Source of the DNA: PALSA-894 sp963828625
GTDB taxonomy: Bacteria; Pseudomonadota; Alphaproteobacteria; Rhizobiales; Xanthobacteraceae
DNA: 64,000 nt
Direction: 5' to 3'
NCBI GenBank assembly: GCA_963828625.1
Contig: CAWHEX010000009.1
Location: forward strand, 467,211-531,210
The notes under the pieces were generated by a model, which made no database searches, was not told where the DNA came from, and was given only the letters and a program-made list of their open reading frames with translations. The translations under genes and the position numbers were made by a program. Positions 47,203 through 56,159 of the stretch are shown in pieces; the first letter of the stretch is position 1, and every line of letters starts with the position of its first letter.

Positions 47203-48397
47203 ATGCCCGGCGCCGGGACCGACAAGACGAAAGAGTGGGTGGAGCGGCCGGGGCCGTGCGTGATCCTGGTCGAGCCGCAGCTTGCCGACAATGTCGGCTC
47301 GGTCGCGCGCGCAATGGCGAATTTCGCGCTGACGCGGCTGCGGCTGGTCAAGCCGCGCATGGAGTGGCCGGCCGAGCGCGCCTATGTGATGGCCGCGGGC
47401 GCGCATCGCATTCTCGAACAGGCGCAGCTCTTCGACTCGGTCGAGGCCGCGATCGGCGATCTCACGTACGTGTTCGCCACGACGGCGCGCGCGCACGATC
47501 AGGCCAAGCCCGTGAGCGATGCCGGCGAGGCGGCGCAGATCGCCGCCGAGAAAGTCGCCGCGGGCGAGGGCGTCGGCATCATGTTCGGGCGCGAGCGCAA
47601 CGGGCTGGAGAACGACGAGGTCGCGCTTGCTGACCGCATCGTCACGCTGCCGGTGAACCCGGCATTCGCCTCGCTCAACCTCGCGCAGGCGGTCATCATC
47701 ATCGCCTACGAGTGGTTCAAGCTGACGTCCGGCGGCGCGCTGCCGTTCCGCATGCCGCAAAAATCCGAAGCCGCGCCGCGCGAGCAGCTACTGGCGTTCT
47801 TCGGAAACCTCGAACGCGAACTTGAGAAGGTCGAATTCTTCCGTCCGCCCGACAAGCGCGAGACGATGCAGATCAATCTGCGCAATATCTTTTCGCGCAT
47901 GCAGCCGACGCAGCAGGACATCCAGACCCTGCACGGCGTCGTCATGTCGATCGCGGAGGGGCGCAAGGGTCCGGCGCGCGGCGGCGTGCTCGACAGCCAC
48001 GAGGCGGGCGCGTTACGCGCGCTGCTCGGCGAGCAGAGCGAGGCCCGGGATTCCGGCGGGCCGATGCGCGGGCTCGCGCGGCTCCTGCGGCGCAATCCGA
48101 CCGATGCCGAGCGTGCGCTGTGGGAGGGGATCAACAAGGATCGCCGCTTCGCCGGCCTTGGCTTCAAGCGCCAAACGCCGGTCGGCACGCACATCACGGA
48201 TTTCGTGTCGTTCGGCCTGCGGCTGGTGATCGACATCGTGCCGGACGCGGAATTGGACGAGGCCGCAAAGGCGCGCGCATACAAGCGCGGCTGGCTTAGC
48301 CGAGCGCGGCTATCGCGTGCTGGAACTCAGGAAGCCGGACGTGGAGCGCGATATCGCGGCCGCGCTCGATGCTGTCGCGGCGATGACCGAGCCGCTG
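47203..48397 (+). CDS. trmJ: TrmJ-type SPOUT RNA methyltransferase fused to a DUF559 domain (one frameshift)
   Basis: Residues 1-270 are a SpoU/TrmJ-like methyltransferase: CVILVEPQLADNVGSVARAM, IMFGRERNGLENDEVALADR and NPAFASLNLAQAVIIIAYEW are the knot motifs that bind SAM. TrmJ 2'-O-methylates the anticodon loop of tRNAs (position 32). The remaining ~125 residues form a DUF559/Vsr-like endonuclease-fold domain: LLRRNPTDAERALWEGINKD, FKRQTPVGTHITDFVSFGLR, then, after a surplus base near 48299, LAERGYRVLELRKPDVERDI. The usual acidic ExDG-like catalytic strand reads VIDIVPD here. Compensated length is 397 residues. Confidence 0.85.
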
Positions 48398-48401
48398 TGA
48401 G

Positions 48402-48878
48402 CTACCGCAGTGTTCCGGAACACAGCGTGACCTTGTCGTAGTCATAAGCCGCGTCCAGTCGGTCGAAGCGCACGAGCGTCGCCGCGCTCGCCGGGCAAAC
48501 ATCCAGCATTTCGTCGTTCCATTTCATGGCAATGAAGCCACGAACCTCGTCGCCCGCCTGCCGCTCCCTTTGCCAGCCGGAAATTTTGGGGTGCCGGACC
48601 GCGATGACTTCACGCAGGACAGGAGCGTCACCTCCCAGAAGTGGAAAAGGTCGCGTGGTCAATGCGACAGCGACCACATCGACGCTGAAATTCGAAATGT
48701 GGTGCAGGTAGGCTACCGCCGCCTCGCGGCCCGACGGGCTCGGAAGCACGGCGACGACACGCGTCCGATCGAGCATGTCGCGACGGCCGCCCAACGACAG
48801 GAAGACGGCCGCTATCACGAGACCAATCAAGCCGATGGTGGCAAGCCCGAAAAGGACGATGCGGCCAGCGACGCGCAA
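48402..48878 (-). CDS. Membrane-anchored protein of unknown function
   Basis: 158 residues with one N-terminal membrane segment (GRIVLFGLATIGLIGLVIAA, about residues 5-28) and a periplasmic or cytosolic domain containing VVAVLPSPSGREAAVAYLHH and GFIAMKWNDEMLDVCPASAA. No family recognised. Adjacent to, and likely co-transcribed with, the ATPase zeta gene (3-base gap). Confidence 0.6.
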   Translation of the reverse strand: MRVAGRIVLFGLATIGLIGLVIAAVFLSLGGRRDMLDRTRVVAVLPSPSGREAAVAYLHHISNFSVDVVAVALTTRPFPLLGGDAPVLREVIAVRHPKISGWQRERQAGDEVRGFIAMKWNDEMLDVCPASAATLVRFDRLDAAYDYDKVTLCSGTLR

Positions 48879-48881
48879 ACG

Positions 48882-49205
48882 TCAGCCGCTCGCCTTGATC
48901 TCGGCGATCGCCTTTTCCATCAGGTCGATCATCGTGGTGCGGATGTCCGCCTCTGAAGCAGCGATGCCCTTGGCTTCGAGATCTTTCTGTACCTTCTTCA
49001 GAACGTCGTTGTCGCCGGCCTCTTCGAAGTCGGACATCACGACTTCTTTTGCATAGACGTTCGCCGCATCGCCCGTGATGCCGAGCTTCGCCGCTGCCCA
49101 CAGGCCGAGCATCTTGTTGCGCCGCGCGTTTGCCTTGAAGCGCAGCTCCTCATCGTGAGCGAACTTCTTCTCGAAACCTTCCTCGCGCTTGTCGAAGGTG
49201 GTCAT
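48882..49205 (-). CDS. F1-ATPase inhibitor zeta subunit (DUF1476)
   Basis: 107 residues, soluble and four-helical. MTTFDKREEGFEKKFAHDEE, LRFKANARRNKMLGLWAAAK and LGITGDAANVYAKEVVMSDF are diagnostic of the DUF1476 family. In Paracoccus this protein is the zeta subunit that blocks F1-ATPase rotation in the hydrolytic direction. The inhibitory segment is the N-terminal ~15 residues. It usually lies next to purC in Rhizobiales, as here (divergent). Confidence 0.9.
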   Translation of the reverse strand: MTTFDKREEGFEKKFAHDEELRFKANARRNKMLGLWAAAKLGITGDAANVYAKEVVMSDFEEAGDNDVLKKVQKDLEAKGIAASEADIRTTMIDLMEKAIAEIKASG

Positions 49206-49488
49206 GTTCGCCTCATGGCTGACGATGTGCGGGACAGTGGAAAAACTTGTGTTGCATATCGGGGGAAAATCGACAAATCAACGTGGCATAAAAGCGGCAC
49301 GGCGCCGCCTGTTGTGAGCAAAGGAGCGGCGATTGTGCTGGCGTTTGCGATCCGCTAGGTTGCCCGAACGGCCGGGCAGGTCCTAGTCTGTTGATGAGTC
49401 GCACCGCCCGGTCGCGCCGCCGCCGACCTCGCCACGTTTCACGGAGTCACGGCACCAGATGGATTTTCTCAAGCCACGGTACACCCCC

Positions 49489-50256
49489 ATGAGCCGCCGT
49501 CGCCGCATCTATGAGGGCAAGGCGAAAGTTCTCTATGAAGGACCGGAGCCTGGCACCTTGATCCAGCACTTCAAGGACGATGCGACCGCCTTCAATGCGA
49601 AGAAGCATGAGGTGATCGAAGGCAAAGGCGTGCTCAACAACCGCATCTCGGAGTACGTATTCCAGCACCTCAACGAGATCGGCGTGCCGACTCACTTCAT
49701 CCGCCGCCTCAACATGCGCGAGCAGTTGATCCGCGAGGTCGAGATCATTCCGCTCGAAGTCGTGGTGCGCAACGTCGCGGCGGGCTCGCTCGCGACGCGT
49801 CTCGGCATCGACGAGGGCACGCAGCTGCCGCGTTCGATCATCGAGTTCTATTACAAGAACGACCAGCTCGGCGATCCGATGGTGTCGGAAGAGCACATCA
49901 CGGCGTTCGGCTGGGCAACGCCGCAGGAAATCGACGACATCATGGCGCTCGCCATCCGCGTCAACGATTTCCTTTCGGGCGTCTTCCTTGGCGTCGGCAT
50001 CCGTCTCGTCGATTTCAAGATGGAGACCGGGCGGCTCTGGGAGAACGAGATGATGCGGATCGTCGTGGCGGATGAAATCTCGCCCGACTCGTGCCGGCTG
50101 TGGGACATCAAGACCAGCGACAAGCTCGACAAGGACCGTTTCCGCCGCGATCTCGGCGGCCTCCTCGAAGCCTATACCGAGGTCGCCAAGCGCCTCGGCA
50201 TCATGGCGGAAGGCGAGCGCCCGCAGGGCACCGGTCCGGTGCTCGTGAAGAGCTAG
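49489..50256 (+). CDS. purC: SAICAR synthetase PurC
   Basis: Joins CAIR and aspartate with ATP in de novo purine synthesis. 255 residues from ATG 49489 (MSRRRRIYEGKAKVLYEGPE); an in-frame ATG at 49459 would add ten residues. Signatures: HFIRRLNMREQLIREVEIIP, RNVAAGSLATRLGI, RLVDFKMETGRLWENEMMRI and DEISPDSCRLWD. Intact. First gene of a purine cluster with purS, purQ and purL. Confidence 0.96.
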   Translation: MSRRRRIYEGKAKVLYEGPEPGTLIQHFKDDATAFNAKKHEVIEGKGVLNNRISEYVFQHLNEIGVPTHFIRRLNMREQLIREVEIIPLEVVVRNVAAGSLATRLGIDEGTQLPRSIIEFYYKNDQLGDPMVSEEHITAFGWATPQEIDDIMALAIRVNDFLSGVFLGVGIRLVDFKMETGRLWENEMMRIVVADEISPDSCRLWDIKTSDKLDKDRFRRDLGGLLEAYTEVAKRLGIMAEGERPQGTGPVLVKS

Positions 50257-50337
50257 CGGCATGCTGCGTCGGGACCATGTTATGCGGGGGCCTGTCGGCC
50301 CCCGCGGTGTTATGACGGGGCGGACTGGAACAGGACG

Positions 50338-50580
50338 ATGAAGGCGCGTGTCACGGTCACGTTGAAGAGCGGCGTGCTCGATCCGCAGGGCAAGGCGATC
50401 GAGGGCGCGCTCAAATCGCTCGGCGTCGCGGGCATCGCGAGCGTGCGGCAGGGCAAGGTGTTCGACATCGAGCTCGAAGAGGGCGATGCCGCCAAGGCCG
50501 AGCATGCGCTGAAGGAAGCCGCCGAAAAGCTGCTCGCCAATACGGTGATCGAGAATTTCCGCGTGGAGGTCACCGGATGA
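50338..50580 (+). CDS. purS: Phosphoribosylformylglycinamidine synthase subunit PurS
   Basis: 80 residues. PurS is the small dimeric subunit that bridges PurQ and PurL in the FGAM synthase complex. MKARVTVTLKSGVLDPQGKA and ALKSLGVAGIASVRQGKVFD are the family core; it ends TVIENFRVEVTG. Its stop overlaps the start of the next gene by four bases (ATGA). Confidence 0.95.
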   Translation: MKARVTVTLKSGVLDPQGKAIEGALKSLGVAGIASVRQGKVFDIELEEGDAAKAEHALKEAAEKLLANTVIENFRVEVTG

Positions 50581-51116
50581 TCGCGGTGCGCATGGCTTCG
50601 GCGCTGGCGGTGGCCGGTTGTCTGGCCGGTGCGCTTGCAGGCGACGCGCTGCGCCCCGCGGCGGCGAATTCGCCCGCCTGGTTCGAGGTGAAGTGGCCGT
50701 TCCTGATCGACCAGTGGGGATTGGGACGCGCGTTCCACTGCCGCCCTTGCGCGGGCGACGTGACGATCTATCTGCGTGCCAAGGTCGGCTTCTGCAATTG
50801 CTCGACCGGTATCGCGGACGACGACGAGATCGATCGCGTGGGCGACCTTAGCCTGTTCGACGCGCAATCGCGGGCGCGCGGCGAAGGCAGCCCGGTCGCC
50901 GTCGGCTGGATGAGGGGACGCACGCGCGCGTTCCAGATCGAAGGCTCAAACCCGCAGCGCTATGCCGTCACGGTCGCGCTCGCCAACAAATGCGACGCGG
51001 TCGTCGCCACGATTGTTGCGACTCAGCCGCTTCCGCCCGATACCGAGCGCGCCGCGTTGTTTTTCCTCGGAAGCGACCCGGTGCTCGGCTGGGCGAGAGA
51101 AAACACAGGGCTATAG
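50577..51116 (+). CDS. Secreted protein embedded between purS and purQ
   Basis: 179 residues: a signal-like N-terminus (MIAVRMASALAVAGCLAGAL, ending around ALAGDAL) and a domain with four cysteines paired by spacing (FHCRPCAGD and GFCNCSTG), then SLFDAQSRARGEGSPVAVGW. No family recognised and no link to purines visible. It overlaps purS by ATGA and abuts purQ (stop TAG directly followed by ATG), so it must be co-translated with the purine genes. Confidence 0.8.
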   Translation: MIAVRMASALAVAGCLAGALAGDALRPAAANSPAWFEVKWPFLIDQWGLGRAFHCRPCAGDVTIYLRAKVGFCNCSTGIADDDEIDRVGDLSLFDAQSRARGEGSPVAVGWMRGRTRAFQIEGSNPQRYAVTVALANKCDAVVATIVATQPLPPDTERAALFFLGSDPVLGWARENTGL

Positions 51117-51818
51117 ATGAAGTCCGCCGTCATCGTATTTCCCGGATCGAACCGCGAGCGCGACATGGCGCACGCGCTCAAGCTCGTCTCGGGCCGCGAG
51201 GCCGCGATGGTGTGGCACGCCGACGACGAGCTGCCTGCCGGCACCGATCTCGTGGTGTTGCCGGGCGGCTTCTCCTACGGCGACTACCTGCGCTGCGGCG
51301 CGATCGCGGCGCGCGCGCCGATCATGACGGCGGTGCGCGATCACGCGCGCAAGGGCGGGCTCGTGATGGGCGTGTGCAACGGCTTCCAGATCCTGTGCGA
51401 AGCCGAGTTGCTGCCGGGCGTTCTGCTGCGCAATGCGAGCGTGAAATTCGTCTGCCGCGAGGTGCATCTGCGGGTCGAGCGTTCCGATACGCCGTTCACG
51501 CGCGGCTACAACGCGGGCCAAGTGATCCGCGTGCCGGTCGCGCACGGCGAGGGAAACTATTTCGCCAGCGAAGGCACGGTCGGGCGGCTCGAAGCGGAGG
51601 GCCGCGTGCTGTTCCGCTACACCGACCCGGAGGGCAAGCGCGATCCGAAATCGAACGTCAACGGCGCGCTCAATTCGATCGCCGGTGTGCTCAACGAGAA
51701 GCTCAACGTGCTGGGCCTGATGCCGCACCCGGAAAACCACGTCGAGAACGCGGTCGGCTGCACCGACGGGCGCGGACTGTTCGCCGGGCTCGTGGCGCAT
51801 TTCGTACAGGCGGCATAA
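51117..51818 (+). CDS. purQ: FGAM synthase glutaminase subunit PurQ
   Basis: 233 residues. A class I glutamine amidotransferase supplying ammonia to PurL. The nucleophile cysteine is in LVMGVCNGFQILCEAELLPG and the triad His/Glu in VLGLMPHPENHVENAVG. SAVIVFPGSNRERDMAHALK begins the domain and GGFSYGDYLRCGAIAA supplies the oxyanion region. Intact. Confidence 0.96.
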   Translation: MKSAVIVFPGSNRERDMAHALKLVSGREAAMVWHADDELPAGTDLVVLPGGFSYGDYLRCGAIAARAPIMTAVRDHARKGGLVMGVCNGFQILCEAELLPGVLLRNASVKFVCREVHLRVERSDTPFTRGYNAGQVIRVPVAHGEGNYFASEGTVGRLEAEGRVLFRYTDPEGKRDPKSNVNGALNSIAGVLNEKLNVLGLMPHPENHVENAVGCTDGRGLFAGLVAHFVQAA

Positions 51819-51855
51819 AGTCTTTCCGCCGATACAAGCCCCAGCGAACGCCGAC

Positions 51856-52232
51856 ATGCCGCTCGTCATACTACTTTTGGCAGTCGAAGTAGGACTTATC
51901 ATCCACGCGGTGAAGACGGGCCGCGCCTCGCCGATGACTTGCGGCAACGCTGGCGGGACTATCAGTCGAGCGACGCGCATCTGCTCTACGCGCGTGCACT
52001 TGAGGGAACGGGTCGAAGCGACGAGGCGCTCGACGAATATCGGGCGCTCTCGTACTACGTGGGCGCCGAGGCGCGCGTTCGTTACGGCATGCTGCTCGCC
52101 CGGGTCGGACGCAACGCAGAGGCGAAGGTTTGGCTGACCGAAGTCCTGACCCAGTTGCGCCGCTCGCCCGCGCACGTGCGCAAAGCGCAGGTAGAGTGGA
52201 TCGCGGCAGCGGAAAGAGTCGTCCGCAATTGA
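51856..52232 (+). pseudogene. Internally deleted membrane-anchored TPR protein
   Basis: The first 23 codons (MPLVILLLAVEVGLIIHAVK...) encode the membrane anchor found at the start of Rhizobiales PLDc_N/TPR proteins. After a short junction near 51930 another frame carries the end of such a protein: DDLRQRWRDYQSSDAHLLYA, RALEGTGRSDEALDEYRAL, EARVRYGMLLARVGRNAEAK. The second membrane segment and the first TPRs, roughly 120 residues in homologues as I recall them, are missing. The 3' part keeps an open frame from 51939. This is a deletion, not a single-base error. Confidence 0.65.
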
Positions 52233-52344
52233 ACTTAGCGGCCGAAAGTCACATCTGACTTGATCTGGGGGCAGCGTCGACAAGACTGTTTCGCAGCGCA
52301 CCCATCTCCCCTAAACAGGGGCGAAAGGTGCGTTTTCCCGCCAG

Positions 52345-54559
52345 ATGATTCCGAACGAACCGACAATCACTCCCGCGCTGGTGGCCGAGCACGGCCTCAA
52401 GCCCGAAGAGTATGACCGCGTCCTGCAATTGATCGGCCGTGAGCCGACGCTAACCGAGCTCGGCATCTTCTCGGCGATGTGGAACGAGCACTGCTCGTAC
52501 AAGTCCTCGAAGATCCATCTCCGGACGCTGCCGACAACCGGCCTGCATGTCATTCAGGGACCGGGCGAGAACGCCGGTGTGATCAACATCGGCGACGGGC
52601 TCGCGGTCGTGTTCAAGATGGAGAGCCACAACCACCCGAGCTACATCGAGCCGTATCAGGGCGCGGCGACCGGTGTTGGCGGCATCCTGCGCGACGTATT
52701 CACGATGGGGGCGCGACCGATCGCGTGCCTCAACGCGCTGTCGTTCGGCGATCCCGATCATCCGAAGACGCGCCATCTCGTGTCGGGCGTGGTCGCCGGC
52801 GTCGGCGGCTACGGCAACTCGTTCGGCGTGCCGACGGTCGGCGGCTCGGTGCGCTTCCATGCGCGCTACAACGGCAACAACCTCGTCAACGCGATGGCGG
52901 TCGGGCTCGCCGAGACCGACAAGATTTTCTACGCGGCGGCGTCCGGCGTCGGCATGCCGATCGTTTATCTCGGATCGAAGACCGGACGCGACGGCATCCA
53001 CGGCGCCAGCATGGCGTCGGCCGAATTCGGCGAGGATAGCGAATCCAAGCGCCCGACCGTGCAGGTCGGCGATCCGTTCTCCGAAAAGCTGCTGCTCGAA
53101 GCGTGTCTCGAGATCATGGCGAAGGATTGCGTCATCGCGATCCAGGACATGGGCGCGGCCGGGCTGACGTGCTCGGCGGTCGAGATGGGCGCGAAGGGCG
53201 ATCTCGGCGTGCGGCTCGATCTCGAGAAGGTGCCGACGCGCGAGACCGGGATGACGGCCTACGAGATGATGCTCTCGGAGAGCCAGGAGCGCATGCTCAT
53301 GGTGCTCAAGCCGGACAAGGAGAAGGAGGCGGAGGACATCTTCCGCAAGTGGGGGCTCGACTTCGCGATCGTCGGCGAGACGACGCCCGACATGCGCTTC
53401 GTCGTTCGCCACAACGGCGTCGAGATGGCGAACCTGCCGATCAAGGAATTGGGCGACGAGGCGCCGGTCTACGACCGGCCGCACACGCTATCGCCGCGGC
53501 TGCCGGTGATCGATCCGGCAAGCATCGAACCGCCGATGCCGCACACCGAAGCGCTGGAGAAGCTGCTCGCGACGCCCGACGTCTGCTCGAAGCGCTGGGT
53601 GTGGGAGCAATACGATCACCTCATCCTCGGCAACACGGTGCAGCGGCCGGGTGGGGATTCCGCGGTGGTGCGCGTGCAGGGCGGCCCGAAAGGGCCTCGC
53701 GCTGACGACCGACGTGACGCCGCGCTACTGCGAGGCCGACCCGTTCGAGGGCGGCAAGCAGGCGGTTGCCGAGACGTGGCGCAATCTCTCAGCCGTCGGC
53801 GCCAAGCCGATGGCGCTGACCGACAATCTGAACTTCGGAAATCCCGAGCGCCCCGAGATCATGGGCCAGCTCGTCGGCTGCATCCAGGGCATCGCGACGG
53901 CCTGCAAGGCGCTCGAATTCCCCGTCGTGTCCGGCAACGTGTCGCTCTACAACGAGACGAACGGGCGCGCGATCCTGCCGACACCGACCATCGGCGGCGT
54001 CGGTCTGCTCGACGACTTCACGAAGTCCGCGAGCATCGGCTTCAAGGCCGCCGACGAGTTGATCGTGCTGCTCGGCGAGACCAAGGGCTGGATGGGGCAG
54101 TCGCTGTACCTGCGCGATATCTGCGGACGCGAGGAGGGCGCGCCGCCGCCGGTCGATCTGGCGGCAGAGCGGCGCACCGGCGACTTCGTGCGCGAGCTCA
54201 TCGACGAGAAGCTTGTCACCGCCGTGCACGACATTTCCGACGGCGGGTTGCTGCTCGCTGTCGCCGAGATGGCGCTTGCCTCGGACATCGGCGCGAAGCT
54301 CTACGGCCCGCCGGCGTTCCTCGCCGAGCACGGGTTCTGGTTCGGCGAGGATCAGGCGCGCTATGTCGTGACGCTCAAGCCGGAGGGCGCCGACGACCTG
54401 ACCGCGCGCGCCCGGACGGCGGGCGTGCCGGTCCGCCGCATCGGGATGACGCATGGCAACGCCCTGACCCTTCCCGGAGAGCGGGGGCTTCTGCTAGATG
54501 CGTTACGCGAACGCCACGAGGGGTGGTTGCCGGCCTACATGGCGGGTGGCGCGAACTGA
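52345..54559 (+). CDS. purL: FGAM synthase large subunit PurL (one frameshift)
   Basis: Converts FGAR to FGAM using ammonia from PurQ. Compensated length is 737 residues, the short PurL type that needs PurS and PurQ. Motifs: LGIFSAMWNEHCSYKSSK, FKMESHNHPSYIEPYQGAAT, GVGGILRDVFTMGARPIA, and in the second half LALTTDVTPRYCEADPFEGG, DNLNFGNPERPEIMGQL and HDISDGGLLLAVAEMAL. A surplus G in GGG near 53691 shifts the frame. Last purine gene of the cluster; bolA follows. Confidence 0.95.
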
Positions 54560-54587
54560 ACCATCACCTGGGGGCAGGGAGTCGCAC

Positions 54588-54824
54588 ATGGCGATGGATG
54601 CAAGCGAGATCGAGCGGCTGATCCGGGCCGGCATCCCCGACGCCGAGGTCACGATCCGCGACCTGGCGGGCGACGGCGACCATTACGCGGCGACCGTGAT
54701 CGCGGCCTCGTTCCGCGGCAAGTCGCGGGTGCAGCAGCATCAACTCGTCTATCAGGCGCTCAAGGGCGAGATGGGCGGAAAGCTGCATGCACTGGCGCTT
54801 CAAACCGCCACCCCAGAGGGCTGA
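54588..54824 (+). CDS. bolA: BolA-family protein
   Basis: 78 residues. MAMDASEIERLIRAGIPDAE, ATVIAASFRGKSRVQQHQLV and YQALKGEMGGKLHALALQT match BolA, with the conserved His in QQHQLVY used for Fe-S cluster sharing. BolA forms a [2Fe-2S]-bridged heterodimer with the monothiol glutaredoxin encoded 120 bases downstream and takes part in iron signalling and cluster trafficking. Confidence 0.93.
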   Translation: MAMDASEIERLIRAGIPDAEVTIRDLAGDGDHYAATVIAASFRGKSRVQQHQLVYQALKGEMGGKLHALALQTATPEG

Positions 54825-54944
54825 AGTCCCTAAAGAAATTGCCGGATGGGGCAGGGGCTGGGCTGCGGATCGCCCTTGCGCTACATATATGGCCAATGCG
54901 CCTGACTCGGGGCTTGGCTGCGGGCGCCGCAAAACGAGGACATC

Positions 54945-55283
54945 ATGGCTATCGAGCAGTTCATCGATAATGAAGTGAAGAACAACGACGTGGTGCTGTT
55001 CATGAAGGGCACGCCGCAGTTTCCGATGTGCGGTTTCTCGGGACAGGTCGTCCAGATCCTCGACTACATCGGCGTGCCGTACAAAGGGCTCAACGTTCTG
55101 GAGAACGAAGACCTGCGCAACGGCATCAAGAGCTATTCGAACTGGCCGACGATCCCGCAGCTCTACGTCAAGGGCGAGTTCGTCGGCGGCTGCGACATCA
55201 TTCGCGAGATGTTCCAGGCGGGCGAGCTGCAGGGCCTGATGAAAGAGAAGGGTCTGCCCGTGAAGGAAAGCGCGTCGGCCTGA
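54945..55283 (+). CDS. grxD: Monothiol glutaredoxin Grx4/GrxD
   Basis: 112 residues with the CGFS active site (PQFPMCGFSGQVVQIL, Cys 29) and the glutathione site NWPTIPQLYVKGEFVGGCDI. Carries and transfers [2Fe-2S] clusters, in partnership with BolA encoded just upstream. Intact; ends at a bidirectional terminator shared with rpsD. Confidence 0.96.
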   Translation: MAIEQFIDNEVKNNDVVLFMKGTPQFPMCGFSGQVVQILDYIGVPYKGLNVLENEDLRNGIKSYSNWPTIPQLYVKGEFVGGCDIIREMFQAGELQGLMKEKGLPVKESASA

Positions 55284-55306
55284 CGCGCCTCGCATTCGCA
55301 GAATTG

Positions 55307-55335
55307 AAAAAGGCCGCCTCGTGGGCGGCCTTTTT
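55307..55335. terminator. Bidirectional terminator between grxD and rpsD
   Basis: Perfect stem AAAAAGGCCGCC/GGCGGCCTTTTT with loop TCGTG: a T-run on either strand, between the convergent ends of grxD and rpsD. Confidence 0.93.
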
Positions 55336-55357
55336 GCATTCGTCCGGTGCGTTGGCG

Positions 55358-55975
55358 TTAGCGCGAGTAATACTCGACCACCAGATGCGGCTCCATCTGC
55401 ACCGGGTAGGGCACCTCGGCGGGCGCCGGAACGCGTGCGAGCTTCGCGGTCATCTTGGAGTGATCGACCTCGATGTAGTCGGGCACGTCGCGTTCGGCGA
55501 GCGACTTCGCCTCGATCACGATCGCAAGCTGCTTCGATGAATCCTTCACCTCGACAACGTCACCGACCTTCACGCGGTAGCTCGCGATGTTCACGCGCTT
55601 GCCGTTGACCGTGACGTGGCCGTGGTTGACGAACTGGCGCGCCGCGAACACCGTCGGCACGAACTTGGCGCGGTAGATCATGGCGTCGAGGCGACGCTCG
55701 AGGAGGCCGATCATGTTGGCGCCCGAGTCGCCCTTCATGCGGATCGCCTCGTCGTAGATCCCGCGGAACTGCTTCTCGACGATGTTGGCGTAGTAGCGCT
55801 TGAGCTTCTGCTTGGCGCGCAGCTGGACGCCGTAGTCGGAGAGCTTCCCCTTGCGGCGCTGGCCATGCTGGCCGGGGCCGTATTCGCGGCGATTCACGGG
55901 GCTCTTCGGGCGGCCCCAGATATTCTCGCCCATGCGGCGGTCGATTTTGTACTTGGCTTCAGCGCGCTTGGTCAT
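55358..55975 (-). CDS. rpsD: 30S ribosomal protein S4
   Basis: 205 residues. Primary 16S-binding ribosomal protein; also a translational repressor in enterics. MTKRAEAKYKIDRRMGENIW is the alphaproteobacterial N-terminus. The S4 RNA-binding domain has LERRLDAMIYRAKFVPTVFA, ARQFVNHGHVTVNGKRVNIA and SYRVKVGDVVEVKD. Start ATG 55975 chosen; the longer open frame upstream is not conserved. Intact. Confidence 0.97.
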   Translation of the reverse strand: MTKRAEAKYKIDRRMGENIWGRPKSPVNRREYGPGQHGQRRKGKLSDYGVQLRAKQKLKRYYANIVEKQFRGIYDEAIRMKGDSGANMIGLLERRLDAMIYRAKFVPTVFAARQFVNHGHVTVNGKRVNIASYRVKVGDVVEVKDSSKQLAIVIEAKSLAERDVPDYIEVDHSKMTAKLARVPAPAEVPYPVQMEPHLVVEYYSR

Positions 55976-56159
55976 TCGCGTCCTCAACTTGTTGATTTGA
56001 CTGGATTTCGAGGAAACGCGCCCTCCTGCTGTCTCAGGTTTCCGGCCTGAAACCGACAGGTCCTGTGCCGAAGCGGCAGGCACGGACCACGGGTCGCGAA
56101 ACGCCGTAGCGGCAAAAGCCGGTGCGGCGCGCGGTTTCTAGGAGGAAAGGCCCAAAGTG

